Below, piece after piece: positions 43,979-53,198 of a stretch of 64,000 bases of DNA. Made by a program: the position numbers and the translations under genes. The number at the start of each line of letters is the position of its first letter. Within the stretch, counting starts at the first letter, position 1. Source of the DNA: Thalassospira lucentensis (GTDB taxonomy: Bacteria > Pseudomonadota > Alphaproteobacteria > Rhodospirillales > Thalassospiraceae); contig NZ_CP136684.1 in assembly GCF_032921865.1 (NCBI RefSeq), positions 2,639,001 through 2,703,000 on the forward strand, read 5' to 3'. The notes below the pieces were generated by a model, which worked only from the letters and a program-made list of their open reading frames with translations, was not told the DNA's origin and searched no databases.

Positions 43979-44413
43979 ATGGGGCGTTCTCTGCTTCTTT
44001 TGGTCTCTGGCATAATATTGGTGTTGGTCGGAACGGTTGGTTTGGTTCGCGAATTCGATGTGCTGACCGGAGTAAAGCCAAATGACGTCCAGCTGGCATT
44101 TCGGGATGGGGAAGGTTTGCTTCGCTATGCTGATCGTCAGCAACGATTTGATCTTTTCCGTTCAGGGAACTGGGCGGAGCTACTGGAAATCCTAAAGAAG
44201 CATCAAAAAGATGAACCATTTGATCCCAACCGAATGGCCCTGCATGCAGTTGCAAGTGCACAAATCGGGGGAGCTAATCCCTTGGCGATAGCGCAGGAGC
44301 TGGAAGACGCGGTTCTGATCTCGGGTAACCGTCCAGATATTGTGAGACTTCGCAACCTTGCGCTTTCGGCGCTGCTTCAAGACCGGACAGAACCGATAGG
44401 AACGGCAGAATGA
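43979..44413 (+). CDS. Small membrane-anchored protein of the polysaccharide locus
   Basis: The ATG follows the kinase stop by three bases, so the gene is coupled to it. The 144-residue product has one membrane segment (SLLLLVSGIILVLVGTVGLV) near the N-terminus. It is followed by a helical, possibly TPR-like region (FRSGNWAELLEILKKHQKDE and PNRMALHAVASAQIGGANPL). This suits a small partner of the polymer export apparatus. Its last 140 bases overlap the end of the convergent ligase-like gene, which is unusual. Confidence 0.72.
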   Translation: MGRSLLLLVSGIILVLVGTVGLVREFDVLTGVKPNDVQLAFRDGEGLLRYADRQQRFDLFRSGNWAELLEILKKHQKDEPFDPNRMALHAVASAQIGGANPLAIAQELEDAVLISGNRPDIVRLRNLALSALLQDRTEPIGTAE

Positions 44414-45626
44414 GCGCCGGGAGAGAGGCAACCCAGCCAAGACTGGCCATGATGCCGCTCAGAATGGCGAGGGTGATCAGCAGGGTCCGGTCGGCTCTGT
44501 TTCCCGTGTTTCGGATCGCCCGGATTAATCGGTGCAGGATGAACCCGACAATCAGGATCGTGGCGGGGATGCCGAAAGCAAGGGCAGCGTCAAGCCACAG
44601 GTTATGGCTGCTGAACCATGCGGCGTTGCGGTTCAGGCCGGTGGTGGCGAAATGATCCATTACCAGTGTGATAGCATCGGGGCCAAAACCGACAAGCGGG
44701 CGATGGGATATTGCGATGAATGCGGTTTGCCATGCTTCGTCGCGCTGGATCAGATCAAGTCGTGCCAGTTCGGCGAAACGATTGCCGAGGTCGGGTACCA
44801 TCGCGGCAACAAGTGTCAGGATCGCCAGCATGCTGATGATAGTCAGGATTGGGTAAGCAGCGCGCCAAATTCCGGTCTGGAAATGGGCTGGACGATAAAG
44901 GATTGCGAAACTCGCGACTGCGATGGCAAGGGCCACAACGGCACTGCGCGAATGACTTTCGATCAGGGCGACGGTGAAAATCAGGGCAAGGGCGATCCAG
45001 CCGCCTGCATGGTCGATCCGCTGTCCGGTCGTGGTGGCACTTTTGCGGCAAAACAGGTACAGGCAGCACAAAATGGCAATTGCCATCAACCCGCCAAAGG
45101 CATTGCGATTGGCAAAGGTGCCTGTCCAGTCGCCAAGATGAGCCTGCTTGGAAAACCAGTAGGTGGTTTCAATCGCCATCACATCGGCAAAGGCCGCAAG
45201 GACGGCCTGAATGGATGCGGAAACCACCACGGCAATGGCGATATGGCGGATAAAAGCCCGGCTCTGGCTTCGGGCATTCTGAGCGGCCAGAATGCAGGTG
45301 CCGACCAACCAGACGATATTGCCGACCATGGATTGCAACGCATGCGGATAGAGGGCGATACGGGGCGCATCAAAGGGCAGGGGCTGGATCGGCCAGATTG
45401 GTATTGCCTGCAATACCAGCCACAGGGAAACAAGTGCCCCGGCGATGATAATATGCCGAATGCCGGGCGTGAGTTCCGCCCTGCTGCGCCATCCGGTGAT
45501 GATCAGGCCGATGCCGGTCAGAATGGTCAGCACCGCCATCGCCCATGGTCGTCCCCCGCCCAGCAGAAGCGGCGCCAGAACGATTTGCGATGTCAGACAG
45601 AATTGTCCCAGTCGTGGCATCGGCAT
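44274..45626 (-). CDS. O-antigen ligase/polymerase-like membrane protein
   Basis: A 450-residue protein with about twelve membrane segments and the Wzy_C periplasmic loop. The loop region includes GDWTGTFANRNAFGGLMAI and WFSSHNLWLDAALAFGIPA, close to the H-N-x-W/Y-L motif of this group. It would polymerise or ligate polysaccharide units outside the inner membrane. The final 46 residues or so (after about 404) are soluble and run antisense to the opposite gene's 3' end. It faces the second ligase-like gene across an 83 to 95-base divergent promoter region. Confidence 0.84.
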   Translation of the reverse strand: MPMPRLGQFCLTSQIVLAPLLLGGGRPWAMAVLTILTGIGLIITGWRSRAELTPGIRHIIIAGALVSLWLVLQAIPIWPIQPLPFDAPRIALYPHALQSMVGNIVWLVGTCILAAQNARSQSRAFIRHIAIAVVVSASIQAVLAAFADVMAIETTYWFSKQAHLGDWTGTFANRNAFGGLMAIAILCCLYLFCRKSATTTGQRIDHAGGWIALALIFTVALIESHSRSAVVALAIAVASFAILYRPAHFQTGIWRAAYPILTIISMLAILTLVAAMVPDLGNRFAELARLDLIQRDEAWQTAFIAISHRPLVGFGPDAITLVMDHFATTGLNRNAAWFSSHNLWLDAALAFGIPATILIVGFILHRLIRAIRNTGNRADRTLLITLAILSGIMASLGWVASLPALILPFLSVLSGLEAAPKAQGCEVSQYLDGYPRSEPRLPAPALSPRD

Positions 45627-45721
45627 CCCGAAAACATCCGTGATTACAATGCGATCACGATAACGGAGTTTGGTGGGTTTGTCCTGTGGTGTGACGGGGC
45701 CAGTTTCGGGTGGGGATGTTT

Positions 45722-46786
45722 ATGGCCGAACTGAACCTGCGATCGGGTCGGAACGCGCCCCTAACAGGTGTTTCTATATCCGTCATCTTGCCGGGTACCT
45801 TCGCAATGCTGGTATCCCTTTGGCTGACCGGGTTCGGCGGGATGGCGTCGAAGCTTGTTTTGATCGGATTCTGGGGTATTTGGGTATTTCCTTTGGTTTT
45901 CCGGGCTCGATTGACGGGCGATGGATTGGTCGCCTGCCTTTTGCTGTGTGGGTTGATCGCAATTGTCGGGGCTGGCAATGGTGATAGTGACGAGAAGCTG
46001 CGGCTGATCGGCAATATTTTGATCCTGCCGCTGGGGTTGGTTTGCGGGATTTGTCTCGGGCGGGAGTGTTTGCGCGTCATGGTACCCGCACTTGCGGTTT
46101 ATCTGCCGGTTGCCAGTGTTTTTCAGGCAACGCACGAGGGATGGCGGCTTAATCACCCGTTTTTGTTTCTGGGGTTGTTTGTGCTGGCTTGTGTGATGGC
46201 GCGGCCTGCACGTGGTGTCATCGGCGCGATCAGCGGCATCGCCGTCTTATTGAGTCAGACGCGGATTGCGGTTCTGGCACTTGTGATTGCTCTGCTTGGG
46301 CGTGTGCGGTTTTCGCATGCGATGACCTGGTTTTTGGGGATACCGGTTTTGCTCGGCGTAATGGTGATGGCAGCTATCTGGCTGCCGCGTCTCCTGATGA
46401 CCCATGGCAGCGGGAGATTGGCGTTCTGGCAGATGTTTTGGGATGATTGGTTACAGGCTGACACCGTTCGGCAGTGGCTTGGTTTTGGCGCGGGAAGTGT
46501 AGAGGCAGTTTTGCAGCGGTTGCCATCTGCAGCGGCTTTTGGCGCGCTGCATAACGACCATTTCCGCATCCTTTTCGAGACGGGATTGATCGGTATAATT
46601 CTTTGGGTGATGGGCTGGGGGATGCTGATATGGCTTGCGCGGGGTTCGCGGGTGGCTGTCTGTATTCTGGCATCGGTAGCTGTAACCATGGTGACGGATA
46701 ATACGCTTTCATACGGGCATTACCTGATCTGTTGCGGGATGGCCGCCGGGATCGCGATGCGGGAGGCCGTAGTTGAAAATCGATGA
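45722..46786 (+). CDS. Second O-antigen ligase/polymerase-like membrane protein
   Basis: About 354 residues from the ATG at 45722, chosen because GGTGGGG lies six bases ahead. A GTG and an ATG 12 and 6 bases earlier are possible. Ten or so membrane segments are visible. The Wzy_C-type loop is GALHNDHFRILFETGLIGII, preceded by WLGFGAGSVEAVLQRLP. It differs from the neighbour at 44274 and looks like a different subfamily. Two such proteins in one locus could share polymerisation and ligation. The next gene starts 14 bases before this one stops. Confidence 0.82.
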   Translation: MAELNLRSGRNAPLTGVSISVILPGTFAMLVSLWLTGFGGMASKLVLIGFWGIWVFPLVFRARLTGDGLVACLLLCGLIAIVGAGNGDSDEKLRLIGNILILPLGLVCGICLGRECLRVMVPALAVYLPVASVFQATHEGWRLNHPFLFLGLFVLACVMARPARGVIGAISGIAVLLSQTRIAVLALVIALLGRVRFSHAMTWFLGIPVLLGVMVMAAIWLPRLLMTHGSGRLAFWQMFWDDWLQADTVRQWLGFGAGSVEAVLQRLPSAAAFGALHNDHFRILFETGLIGIILWVMGWGMLIWLARGSRVAVCILASVAVTMVTDNTLSYGHYLICCGMAAGIAMREAVVENR

Positions 46787-48104
46787 TCTGATCGCCGTGC
46801 GCGACCGGGTGATGGTTGCGATTGTTGCCGCCGATTTTACCGGGGCCGATCCGTTTGACGGGCTTGAAAGCCGATTGTTCCGGGTAAGTGGTTTGGGGCG
46901 GTTTCGTAAGGCGCGGCTGGTGTGGTTGCAGGCGATAAAGCGTGGGCCACGGGCACTGCGCCACATCGCGATGATTCCGGCATTGCAAAACCCGAAAACA
47001 TTGGCGTTGCTTTCGGGGGCGGGCGACGGTGTTCGGCTTTGCGATGTGGCGGGCAGGCTTTGCCAGATGCAAAACGAGGATGGTGGTTGGGGATATCCGT
47101 TTGCGTGGCAGGCGCGCGCCTTTTATGTGGCGCGCGGTGCGTCCAATGCGATTGTCGCGAGCTTTGCGGTTGATGCGCTAATGGCGTGGGGTATGTCCTC
47201 AACCGATCCGGTGATGCAACGTGTGGCGGGGTTTATGCGTGGGCTTTGGCGGGAGGGATATTTTGCCTATGTCGACCAAGGGAATGCCGAAATCCACAAT
47301 GCCAGCCTTTGGACAGCGTGGGCATTGCATCGGATTGATCCTGATAATGAGATGAGCCAGAAGTCGGTTGCGCGGGTTTTGACTACACAGCGGCCCGATG
47401 GGGCCTGGGAATATGGCACGCGGGTGCATCATCGCTTTATTGATGGCTTTCATACCGGATACATCCTTGATCTTCTTGATCGGTTCCGCGCATCCGGGAT
47501 GGTCGGGTTGGATGACGCGATCATGCGCGGATATGCGTTTTATCGCGCGGAATGCTTTGATGCGAATGGCCATCCGCGCAGCTTTGCCGGGCGGGATGGT
47601 TATGTGGATTGTCATGCGGTGGCACAAGCCATAGCGACACTTTGCCGGTTTGGTGAACTGACCGCGGCACAGAAGATTGCAGATTGGGTCTGTGATGCAT
47701 TGTTTGATGCCAAGCGCGGAGTTTTTTATGCCGGGCGCTGGCGGTTTGGTGTGGATCGGCGTAATTACATGCGCTGGACGCAGGCATGGATGGTCTGGGC
47801 ATTATCGATTGTGATAGAAAAGACCACGATGACAGAAGCACTCAACCCTGGCCAACCCTTGGTTTTCGAACATCCGGATCCGGCCCGGCTGGAGAAGGAG
47901 GAAGCCCTTCGTGCGCTTTCCGAGGATGCATTTCGCGACCTGTTTAAAGTGACCCGGATTGAAGCGCAGAAAATGCGGGTAAGCGGGGATATGGAAGCGC
48001 TTTATCGCCTGACGCGGGGGCTTAAAACCCTGCAACGGATTGGCGGGGAGCGGGGAATTATCCTGAATGCGCGGCGGATTAAGGCGATTACCAGCGACAC
48101 GTAA
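46773..48104 (+). CDS. Alpha/alpha-toroid protein, prenyltransferase/squalene-cyclase-like
   Basis: The TTG start has GGGAGG seven bases upstream and overlaps the preceding gene. The 443-residue product has toroid-type repeats: CQMQNEDGGWGYPFAWQA, WTAWALHRIDPDN, VLTTQRPDGAWEYG, FIDGFHTGYILDLLDRF and DCHAVAQAIATLCRFGE. The GGW and GAW turns are like QW motifs. Such cyclase or lyase-like toroids without a known reaction are common in exopolysaccharide clusters. It probably modifies or cleaves the polymer or its lipid carrier. The last 90 residues are charged and helical. Confidence 0.74.
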   Translation: MKIDDLIAVRDRVMVAIVAADFTGADPFDGLESRLFRVSGLGRFRKARLVWLQAIKRGPRALRHIAMIPALQNPKTLALLSGAGDGVRLCDVAGRLCQMQNEDGGWGYPFAWQARAFYVARGASNAIVASFAVDALMAWGMSSTDPVMQRVAGFMRGLWREGYFAYVDQGNAEIHNASLWTAWALHRIDPDNEMSQKSVARVLTTQRPDGAWEYGTRVHHRFIDGFHTGYILDLLDRFRASGMVGLDDAIMRGYAFYRAECFDANGHPRSFAGRDGYVDCHAVAQAIATLCRFGELTAAQKIADWVCDALFDAKRGVFYAGRWRFGVDRRNYMRWTQAWMVWALSIVIEKTTMTEALNPGQPLVFEHPDPARLEKEEALRALSEDAFRDLFKVTRIEAQKMRVSGDMEALYRLTRGLKTLQRIGGERGIILNARRIKAITSDT

Positions 48105-48178
48105 CCTTGCCCGTTTGCGCGTTTTGGGAAATAACCGGGGCAGATACCGGCTCCAAACCAGAAATCAGAAAGCCGTTC

Positions 48179-50683
48179 ATGCCCAAAGCCTTTCCCGTCC
48201 TTCCGATTGATGCCGTTCTGCCTGACCTTTGTGTCCTGCTGGAAACCGGTACCAATGCGGTTTTGCAGGCCCCGCCGGGGGCTGGGAAAACGACCAAGGT
48301 TCCCTTGGCGTTGCTGGAAAGTGCATGGCGGAATGATCAGAAGATCGTGATGCTCGAACCCCGGCGGCTTGCCGCGCGGGCGGCCGCTCGCCGGATGGCC
48401 CAGTTGATGGGCGAGGGCGTCGGCGAGACAGTCGGCTATCGCGTGCGGTTTGACAGCAAGGTTTCCGCCAGAACTCGGATCGAGGTCGTGACCGAAGGTA
48501 TTCTGGTGCGCATGATCCAGGACGACCCGGAACTGTCAGGCATTGGCTGCGTGATTTTTGATGAATTTCACGAACGGTCGCTTGATGCCGATCTGGGATT
48601 GGCATTGGCGATGGAAACGCAGGCCGCCCTTCGCGATGATTTGCGCATTGTCGTAATGTCGGCAACCCTTGATGGCGATCCGATTGCGGCCCTGATGGGC
48701 GGTTGCCCGGTGATCACCAGCGAAGGCCGCGCTTTTCCGGTTGAAACAAAATATATCCCGATCCGCCCCGATGCGTGGATTGATCGGGAAATGACGGCGG
48801 CGATCCGGTTGGCACTTCGCGACGAAAGCGGGTCGATCCTGGCCTTCCTGCCGGGGCAGGGGGAAATCACGCGGGTTGAGGCGGCGTTGAAAGACGGGCT
48901 TGATCCATCGGTGATCATTGCGCCGCTTTATGGCGCGATGGAAACGAGGGCACAGGATATTGCGATTGAGCCGGCCCCCGATGGCATGCGCAAGGTGGTG
49001 CTGGCGACTGCGATTGCCGAAACGTCATTAACGATTGATGGCATTCGGGTGGTGGTCGATTGCGGATTGCAGCGTTTGCCAAGATTTGACCCGGCATCGG
49101 GCATGACGCGGCTGGTGACAGTCAAATCATCGCAGGCCAGTGCCGAACAACGTCGCGGTCGTGCCGGACGATTGGAGCCGGGCGTATGTTATCGCCTGTG
49201 GGCAGAAGCCGAACATCGCGCCCGTCCGCCTTTTACCACGCCGGAAATTGCCGATGCCGATCTGGCGCCGCTGACGCTGGAGCTCGCCCGCTGGGGCGTG
49301 TCTGATCCGGCAAGCCTGCCGTGGCTGGATCAGCCCGACAGAGCAAAGATCGAACAGGCACGTGATGTGTTACGGCGGCTTGAGGCGATTGACGATGCTA
49401 ACCGGATCACGCCAATGGGAACTGCGATGGCCGGATTGCCAGTGCATCCGCGGTTGGCACATATGATGTTGCGTGGCGCGCGCCTTGGACTGGACGAGGT
49501 TGCCTGTGCGCTGGCAGCACTTTTGTCGGATCGGGATTTCATGCGCGGGCGTGGGGCGGATTTAAGGCTTCGGGTCGAGGCGATTCTGGCCCGCAAGGCC
49601 CCAAAAATGATCACGGAAGCCGCAATACAGCTTGCACGGCGACTGGGCGAGGTCGCAAAGAAAGAAGTGGCGTCCGACGCAGGCAACATTGAGGTCGGCC
49701 CTGTGGATCATGCGGATCAGGTCGGGTTGCTTCTGGCATTTGCCTATCCCGACCGGATTGGCGAAAGACGCAAGGGTGCGGATGCGCGGTATCGCCTGTC
49801 GGGCGGGCGTGGCGGGATACTGGCCAATGACGATGCATTGGCGAACGAACCCTATATCGCGGTGGCGGAACTTGACGGGCAGGCGCGCGAAGCACGGATT
49901 TACCTTGCCGCACCTTTGTCGCGCGCAAATCTTGAAACCCATTTTGCCGATCAGATTTCCGAAGGAACAGAGGTCTTCTGGGAAGTGCAAAGCGATGCAG
50001 TGCAGGCACGATGGCAACGGCGGATCGGGGCGCTGGTGCTTGATGAAAAGACCACCCGTGACGAGGCCGGATCGGATGCGATTGCGACCGCGATGATCGA
50101 AGGCATTCGTCGTCTTGGCCTGCATTGTTTGCCTTGGGACAAGGCGGCCGAGGGACTGCGCGAACGGATCGCGTTCCTGCATGGGGTCGATCCGGAAAAC
50201 TGGCCCGACATGAGCGACGATGCGCTTTTGGCATCGCTTGAGGATTGGCTCATGCCATATCTTGGCGGGATCAATAAACGCAGCCAGCTTAAACAGGTCA
50301 ATCTGGTCGAGGCACTGTTATCGGGCATTGACTGGAACCGGCGCCAAGAGCTTGATCGTCTGGCACCGACCCACTGGACCGTGCCGACCGGATCACACAT
50401 CCGCATTGATTATAGTGCTGAAACACCGGCACTTCCGGTCCGGTTGCAGGAAATGTTTGGCGCGACCGAAACTCCCAAAATCGCCGGGGGCAAGGTGGCG
50501 GTAACGTTGCATCTGCTGTCGCCAGCACAAAGGCCGCTTCAGGTAACGTCTGATCTGGTGGGGTTCTGGAAAGGCTCCTATGCGCAGGTCAAGGCCGAGA
50601 TGAGGGGACGTTATCCCAAACATCACTGGCCCGACGACCCGTTGCAGGCCGAACCGACCAGACGGGTCAAAAGCCGGATGTGA
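48179..50683 (+). CDS. hrpB: ATP-dependent helicase HrpB
   Basis: This 834-residue protein belongs to the DEAH/DExH superfamily-2 RNA-type helicases. Motif I is APPGAGKTTKVP (about 31-42). The DEAH-box variant is DEFH (128-131, IFDEFHERS), and SATLDGDP is motif III. Motif VI is in AEQRRGRAGRLEPGVCYRLW, with ATAIAETSLTIDGIRVV before it. The C-terminal HrpB domain extends beyond that, ending PKHHWPDDPLQAEPTRRVKSRM, a typical close. The upstream ATG in the same frame at 48107 lacks family support. It follows the polysaccharide locus but is a housekeeping-type gene. Confidence 0.95.
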   Translation: MPKAFPVLPIDAVLPDLCVLLETGTNAVLQAPPGAGKTTKVPLALLESAWRNDQKIVMLEPRRLAARAAARRMAQLMGEGVGETVGYRVRFDSKVSARTRIEVVTEGILVRMIQDDPELSGIGCVIFDEFHERSLDADLGLALAMETQAALRDDLRIVVMSATLDGDPIAALMGGCPVITSEGRAFPVETKYIPIRPDAWIDREMTAAIRLALRDESGSILAFLPGQGEITRVEAALKDGLDPSVIIAPLYGAMETRAQDIAIEPAPDGMRKVVLATAIAETSLTIDGIRVVVDCGLQRLPRFDPASGMTRLVTVKSSQASAEQRRGRAGRLEPGVCYRLWAEAEHRARPPFTTPEIADADLAPLTLELARWGVSDPASLPWLDQPDRAKIEQARDVLRRLEAIDDANRITPMGTAMAGLPVHPRLAHMMLRGARLGLDEVACALAALLSDRDFMRGRGADLRLRVEAILARKAPKMITEAAIQLARRLGEVAKKEVASDAGNIEVGPVDHADQVGLLLAFAYPDRIGERRKGADARYRLSGGRGGILANDDALANEPYIAVAELDGQAREARIYLAAPLSRANLETHFADQISEGTEVFWEVQSDAVQARWQRRIGALVLDEKTTRDEAGSDAIATAMIEGIRRLGLHCLPWDKAAEGLRERIAFLHGVDPENWPDMSDDALLASLEDWLMPYLGGINKRSQLKQVNLVEALLSGIDWNRRQELDRLAPTHWTVPTGSHIRIDYSAETPALPVRLQEMFGATETPKIAGGKVAVTLHLLSPAQRPLQVTSDLVGFWKGSYAQVKAEMRGRYPKHHWPDDPLQAEPTRRVKSRM

Positions 50684-50771
50684 GAAGACGGCCTTATCGG
50701 GCGCGGCAGGGGCTATACGCGTGTGGTGCAGGCGGGCATAATCGTGCCTCGATTTTGCGTTTAACAGGATC

Positions 50772-51182
50772 ATGATGATCACAGCCGCCACACCGCTTTT
50801 AAACGTTGCCGAGATTCACCGCAGCATCGATTTTTACCGTTTGCTGGGGTTTGAGGTGGTGGCGCGTACCTTGTCCGATCTGGATGAGCAACCGGTCTGG
50901 GCGATGCTGGAGGCAGGTGACGGGGATACCAGAATCCGTTTGATGCTGGCCGCGCATGGCGGTGTTTCGCATGAAGAGCGCCGGATGCGACCATCCTTTG
51001 CCGGGCTGGTCTGGTATCTGGAATGCAATGATATTGAGGGCATGTTTGTCGCGCTAAACGATGCCGGGTTCAAGCCAGAGCCGGTGACGGAGCTTGAGGA
51101 CGGCACGTATCAGTTCTTTGTCCGTGATCCGGACGGATATGAAATTGCGTTGACAGAACCCAATGGTTACACGGTCGGGTAG
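50772..51182 (+). CDS. VOC-family (glyoxalase/bleomycin-resistance-type) protein
   Basis: A 136-residue vicinal-oxygen-chelate protein. Two beta-alpha-beta-beta units are visible: TPLLNVAEIHRSIDFYRLLG, then GLVWYLECNDIEGMFVALND, and the end FFVRDPDGYEIALTEP, where the Glu is a metal-type residue. The substrate is unknown. The stop codon lies 16 bases inside the end of the convergent greB gene. Confidence 0.87.
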   Translation: MMITAATPLLNVAEIHRSIDFYRLLGFEVVARTLSDLDEQPVWAMLEAGDGDTRIRLMLAAHGGVSHEERRMRPSFAGLVWYLECNDIEGMFVALNDAGFKPEPVTELEDGTYQFFVRDPDGYEIALTEPNGYTVG

Positions 51183-51649
51183 CTGATTTTCAGGACTTCA
51201 AGTTCGTCCTCGCCGGCTGGCGTGCGCAGCGTCACCACATCACCGACACCGGCTTTCATCAGGGCGCGCGCGACGGGGGAAATCCAGCTTATTTTGCCTT
51301 TGAGGCTTTCGGCCTCGTCCTCGCCAACGATGCGGATGGTGACTTCTTCGTCCCGCGCATTCACATAGGTGACCGTGGCACCAAAGAAGACCCGGCTGTG
51401 ATCGGGTTGTTCGCGCGGATCGACAACCACCGCATCCTCAATCCGTTTACGCAGATACCGCACCCGGCGATCAATTTCGCGCAGGCGTTTCTTGCCATAG
51501 ATGTAATCACCATTTTCCGACCGGTCACCATTGCCTGCCGCCCATGAAACCACGGCAACGGTTTCGGGGCGTTCCTTCTTCCACAGGTGATCAAGTTCGG
51601 TGCGAAGGGCTGAGAGCCCTTCGGGGGTCATGTAAATCGGTCTGTCCAT
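51167..51649 (-). CDS. greB: Transcription elongation factor GreB
   Basis: GreB binds paused RNA polymerase and triggers transcript cleavage. The 160-residue length is standard. The N-terminal coiled coil includes MTPEGLSALRTELDHLWKKE, and the tip acidic pair lies in WAAGNGDRSENGDYIYGKKR. The C-terminal FKBP-like domain has GATVTYVNARDEEVTIRIVG and ISWISPVARALMKAGVGDVV. It overlaps the VOC gene by 16 bases at their 3' ends. Confidence 0.95.
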   Translation of the reverse strand: MDRPIYMTPEGLSALRTELDHLWKKERPETVAVVSWAAGNGDRSENGDYIYGKKRLREIDRRVRYLRKRIEDAVVVDPREQPDHSRVFFGATVTYVNARDEEVTIRIVGEDEAESLKGKISWISPVARALMKAGVGDVVTLRTPAGEDELEVLKISYPTV

Positions 51650-51727
51650 TAGCGGGTTTTAGCTTAACGCCGTGTCGCGGGAAAGAGGCGATTTGGGTCG
51701 GCAGTATAGCAGATACCGGGCATCTTG

Positions 51728-52636
51728 TTATTCATCAAGCGGCAGGCCCGCGACAAAATCGCGCAGCCAGCGTTGTGCGGGATGGACTTCATTGCGGCGA
51801 TGCCAAGACATGGTGAAGCCGATCGGATCAAGATCGAAGGGAAGCGATCGAATGGCAAGAGCATCGTCCTGGCCAGACGCTGGAATGACGCCAGCCATCA
51901 GGGTCGCGATCAGATCGGAGCGAGCAATCACAAGCGGGGCGGCGTACATCGTTGGCAGGGTCACGGCAAGGCGGCGTTTATGGCCCATTTTTGCCAGTGC
52001 CGCATCCACCAGACCAAAGCAGTCATTTTCCGGTGATACCAGCAAATGCGATAGCGAAAGGAAAGCCGGAAGATCCAGCGGTGCCTTGGCTGCCGGATGG
52101 TCGCGACGCATCACGCAGACAAAGTTTTCGGAAAAAAGCGGGCGGGTCAATATGCGCCCACTTGCCGTGGGGGGCACCCCAATCGTCAGATCGGCTTCGC
52201 CCGCATCAAGCAGGTTAATGGCATCATCCCTGGCGGTGAAATTGCTGATCCGTAGCGTGATGCCCGGCGCCTTTTGACGCAGGGCATCAAGCAGCACGGG
52301 TAGGACCTTGAAGGTCGGGTGATCCGAAAGTGCGACGGAAAAGGTCGCGGTTGAGGTCGTCGGATCGAATGTCTGGGTGAAATCAAGCGTGCGCTGAATT
52401 TCGGCGAGCGCATGACCGAGTGGTTCGGCAAGATCAAGGGCGCGTGGGGTTGGTTGTAACCCGCCCGGGCTTCGGATGAAAAGTTCATCATTAAGCAATC
52501 CGCGCAGCCGCGATAGTGCGGCACTCATGGCTGGCTGAGTACGGCCAATACGTATGCCCGCACGCGTGACGCTGCGTTCTTTCATCAGCGCGTCGAAGGC
52601 CACCAGAAGATTGAGGTCGATGCCATGTAAATCCAT
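51728..52636 (-). CDS. LysR-family transcriptional regulator
   Basis: A 302-residue LysR protein. The winged helix-turn-helix is at residues about 7-65 (LNLLVAFDALMKERSVTRAG, then TQPAMSAALSRLRGLLNDELF). A substrate-binding-type effector domain follows at about 90-295. The divergent gene pair at 52734-54118 (ester cyclase, oxidoreductase) starts about 100 bases away, the usual place for its target. The region 52637-52727 has an imperfect AT-rich symmetry near 52654-52679 that may be the binding site, but it is weak. Confidence 0.92.
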   Translation of the reverse strand: MDLHGIDLNLLVAFDALMKERSVTRAGIRIGRTQPAMSAALSRLRGLLNDELFIRSPGGLQPTPRALDLAEPLGHALAEIQRTLDFTQTFDPTTSTATFSVALSDHPTFKVLPVLLDALRQKAPGITLRISNFTARDDAINLLDAGEADLTIGVPPTASGRILTRPLFSENFVCVMRRDHPAAKAPLDLPAFLSLSHLLVSPENDCFGLVDAALAKMGHKRRLAVTLPTMYAAPLVIARSDLIATLMAGVIPASGQDDALAIRSLPFDLDPIGFTMSWHRRNEVHPAQRWLRDFVAGLPLDE

Positions 52637-52733
52637 TGGATGGATGTTGTCACATATTTTATATTGATTTCAAGTATGTCGAGAGGGTCGGTAGCATTTC
52701 CCCATATCCAACAATCCTGAATGGGAAATGAAA

Positions 52734-53198
52734 ATGACGGATCAAATTAATACGTCCGCGATTACCGGGGTATCAGACCCGGATCGCAACGCCATCGAAG
52801 CACTGTACCGGGCTTTCAGCGAAGGTGCCGACCTTTTGGATGAGGCGGTTTGCAGCGACTGGCAGGATATCCCGCTGGCCCCCGGGCAGGAACCGGGACG
52901 CGACGGCATGAAGCCGCTGATCAGGGCGTTTCGGGCTGCCTTTCCAGACGTGAAAATCATCGTCCACGAAATGATTGGCGGACCGGGCCGAGTTGCCGTG
53001 CGGGCCGAAATCACCGGCACGCATTCAGGCGAATGGTTCGGGATTGCGCCGACAGGCAAGGCATTTCGCATGCCGATCCACGAATTCCATTATGTCGAAA
53101 ACGGCAAAGTGACCCATACGTGGCATCTGGAAGACTGGCTTGGCTGGTTGTATCAGGTGGGCGCATGGCCAATCACTGATCAGGAGGCCTCGCAATGA
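52734..53198 (+). CDS. SnoaL-like ester cyclase/polyketide-cyclase family protein
   Basis: The ATG at 52734 has GGGAA six bases upstream. The product is about 154 residues with the NTF2-like fold of SnoaL proteins: RNAIEALYRAFSEGADLLDE, FRAAFPDVKIIVHEMIGG, GRVAVRAEITGTHSGEWFGI and FRMPIHEFHYVENGKVTHTW, then HLEDWLGWLYQVG. These bind or cyclise small hydrophobic compounds. The next gene overlaps it by four bases (ATGA), so the pair is one operon under the divergent LysR. Confidence 0.87.
   Translation: MTDQINTSAITGVSDPDRNAIEALYRAFSEGADLLDEAVCSDWQDIPLAPGQEPGRDGMKPLIRAFRAAFPDVKIIVHEMIGGPGRVAVRAEITGTHSGEWFGIAPTGKAFRMPIHEFHYVENGKVTHTWHLEDWLGWLYQVGAWPITDQEASQ

Noticed and set aside
44532-45734. 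A 400-codon plus-strand frame opposite the ligase-like gene
   Set aside because: It is antisense to a well-supported membrane protein gene, has a low-complexity polar sequence rich in Gly, Asn and Gln, and no family match.
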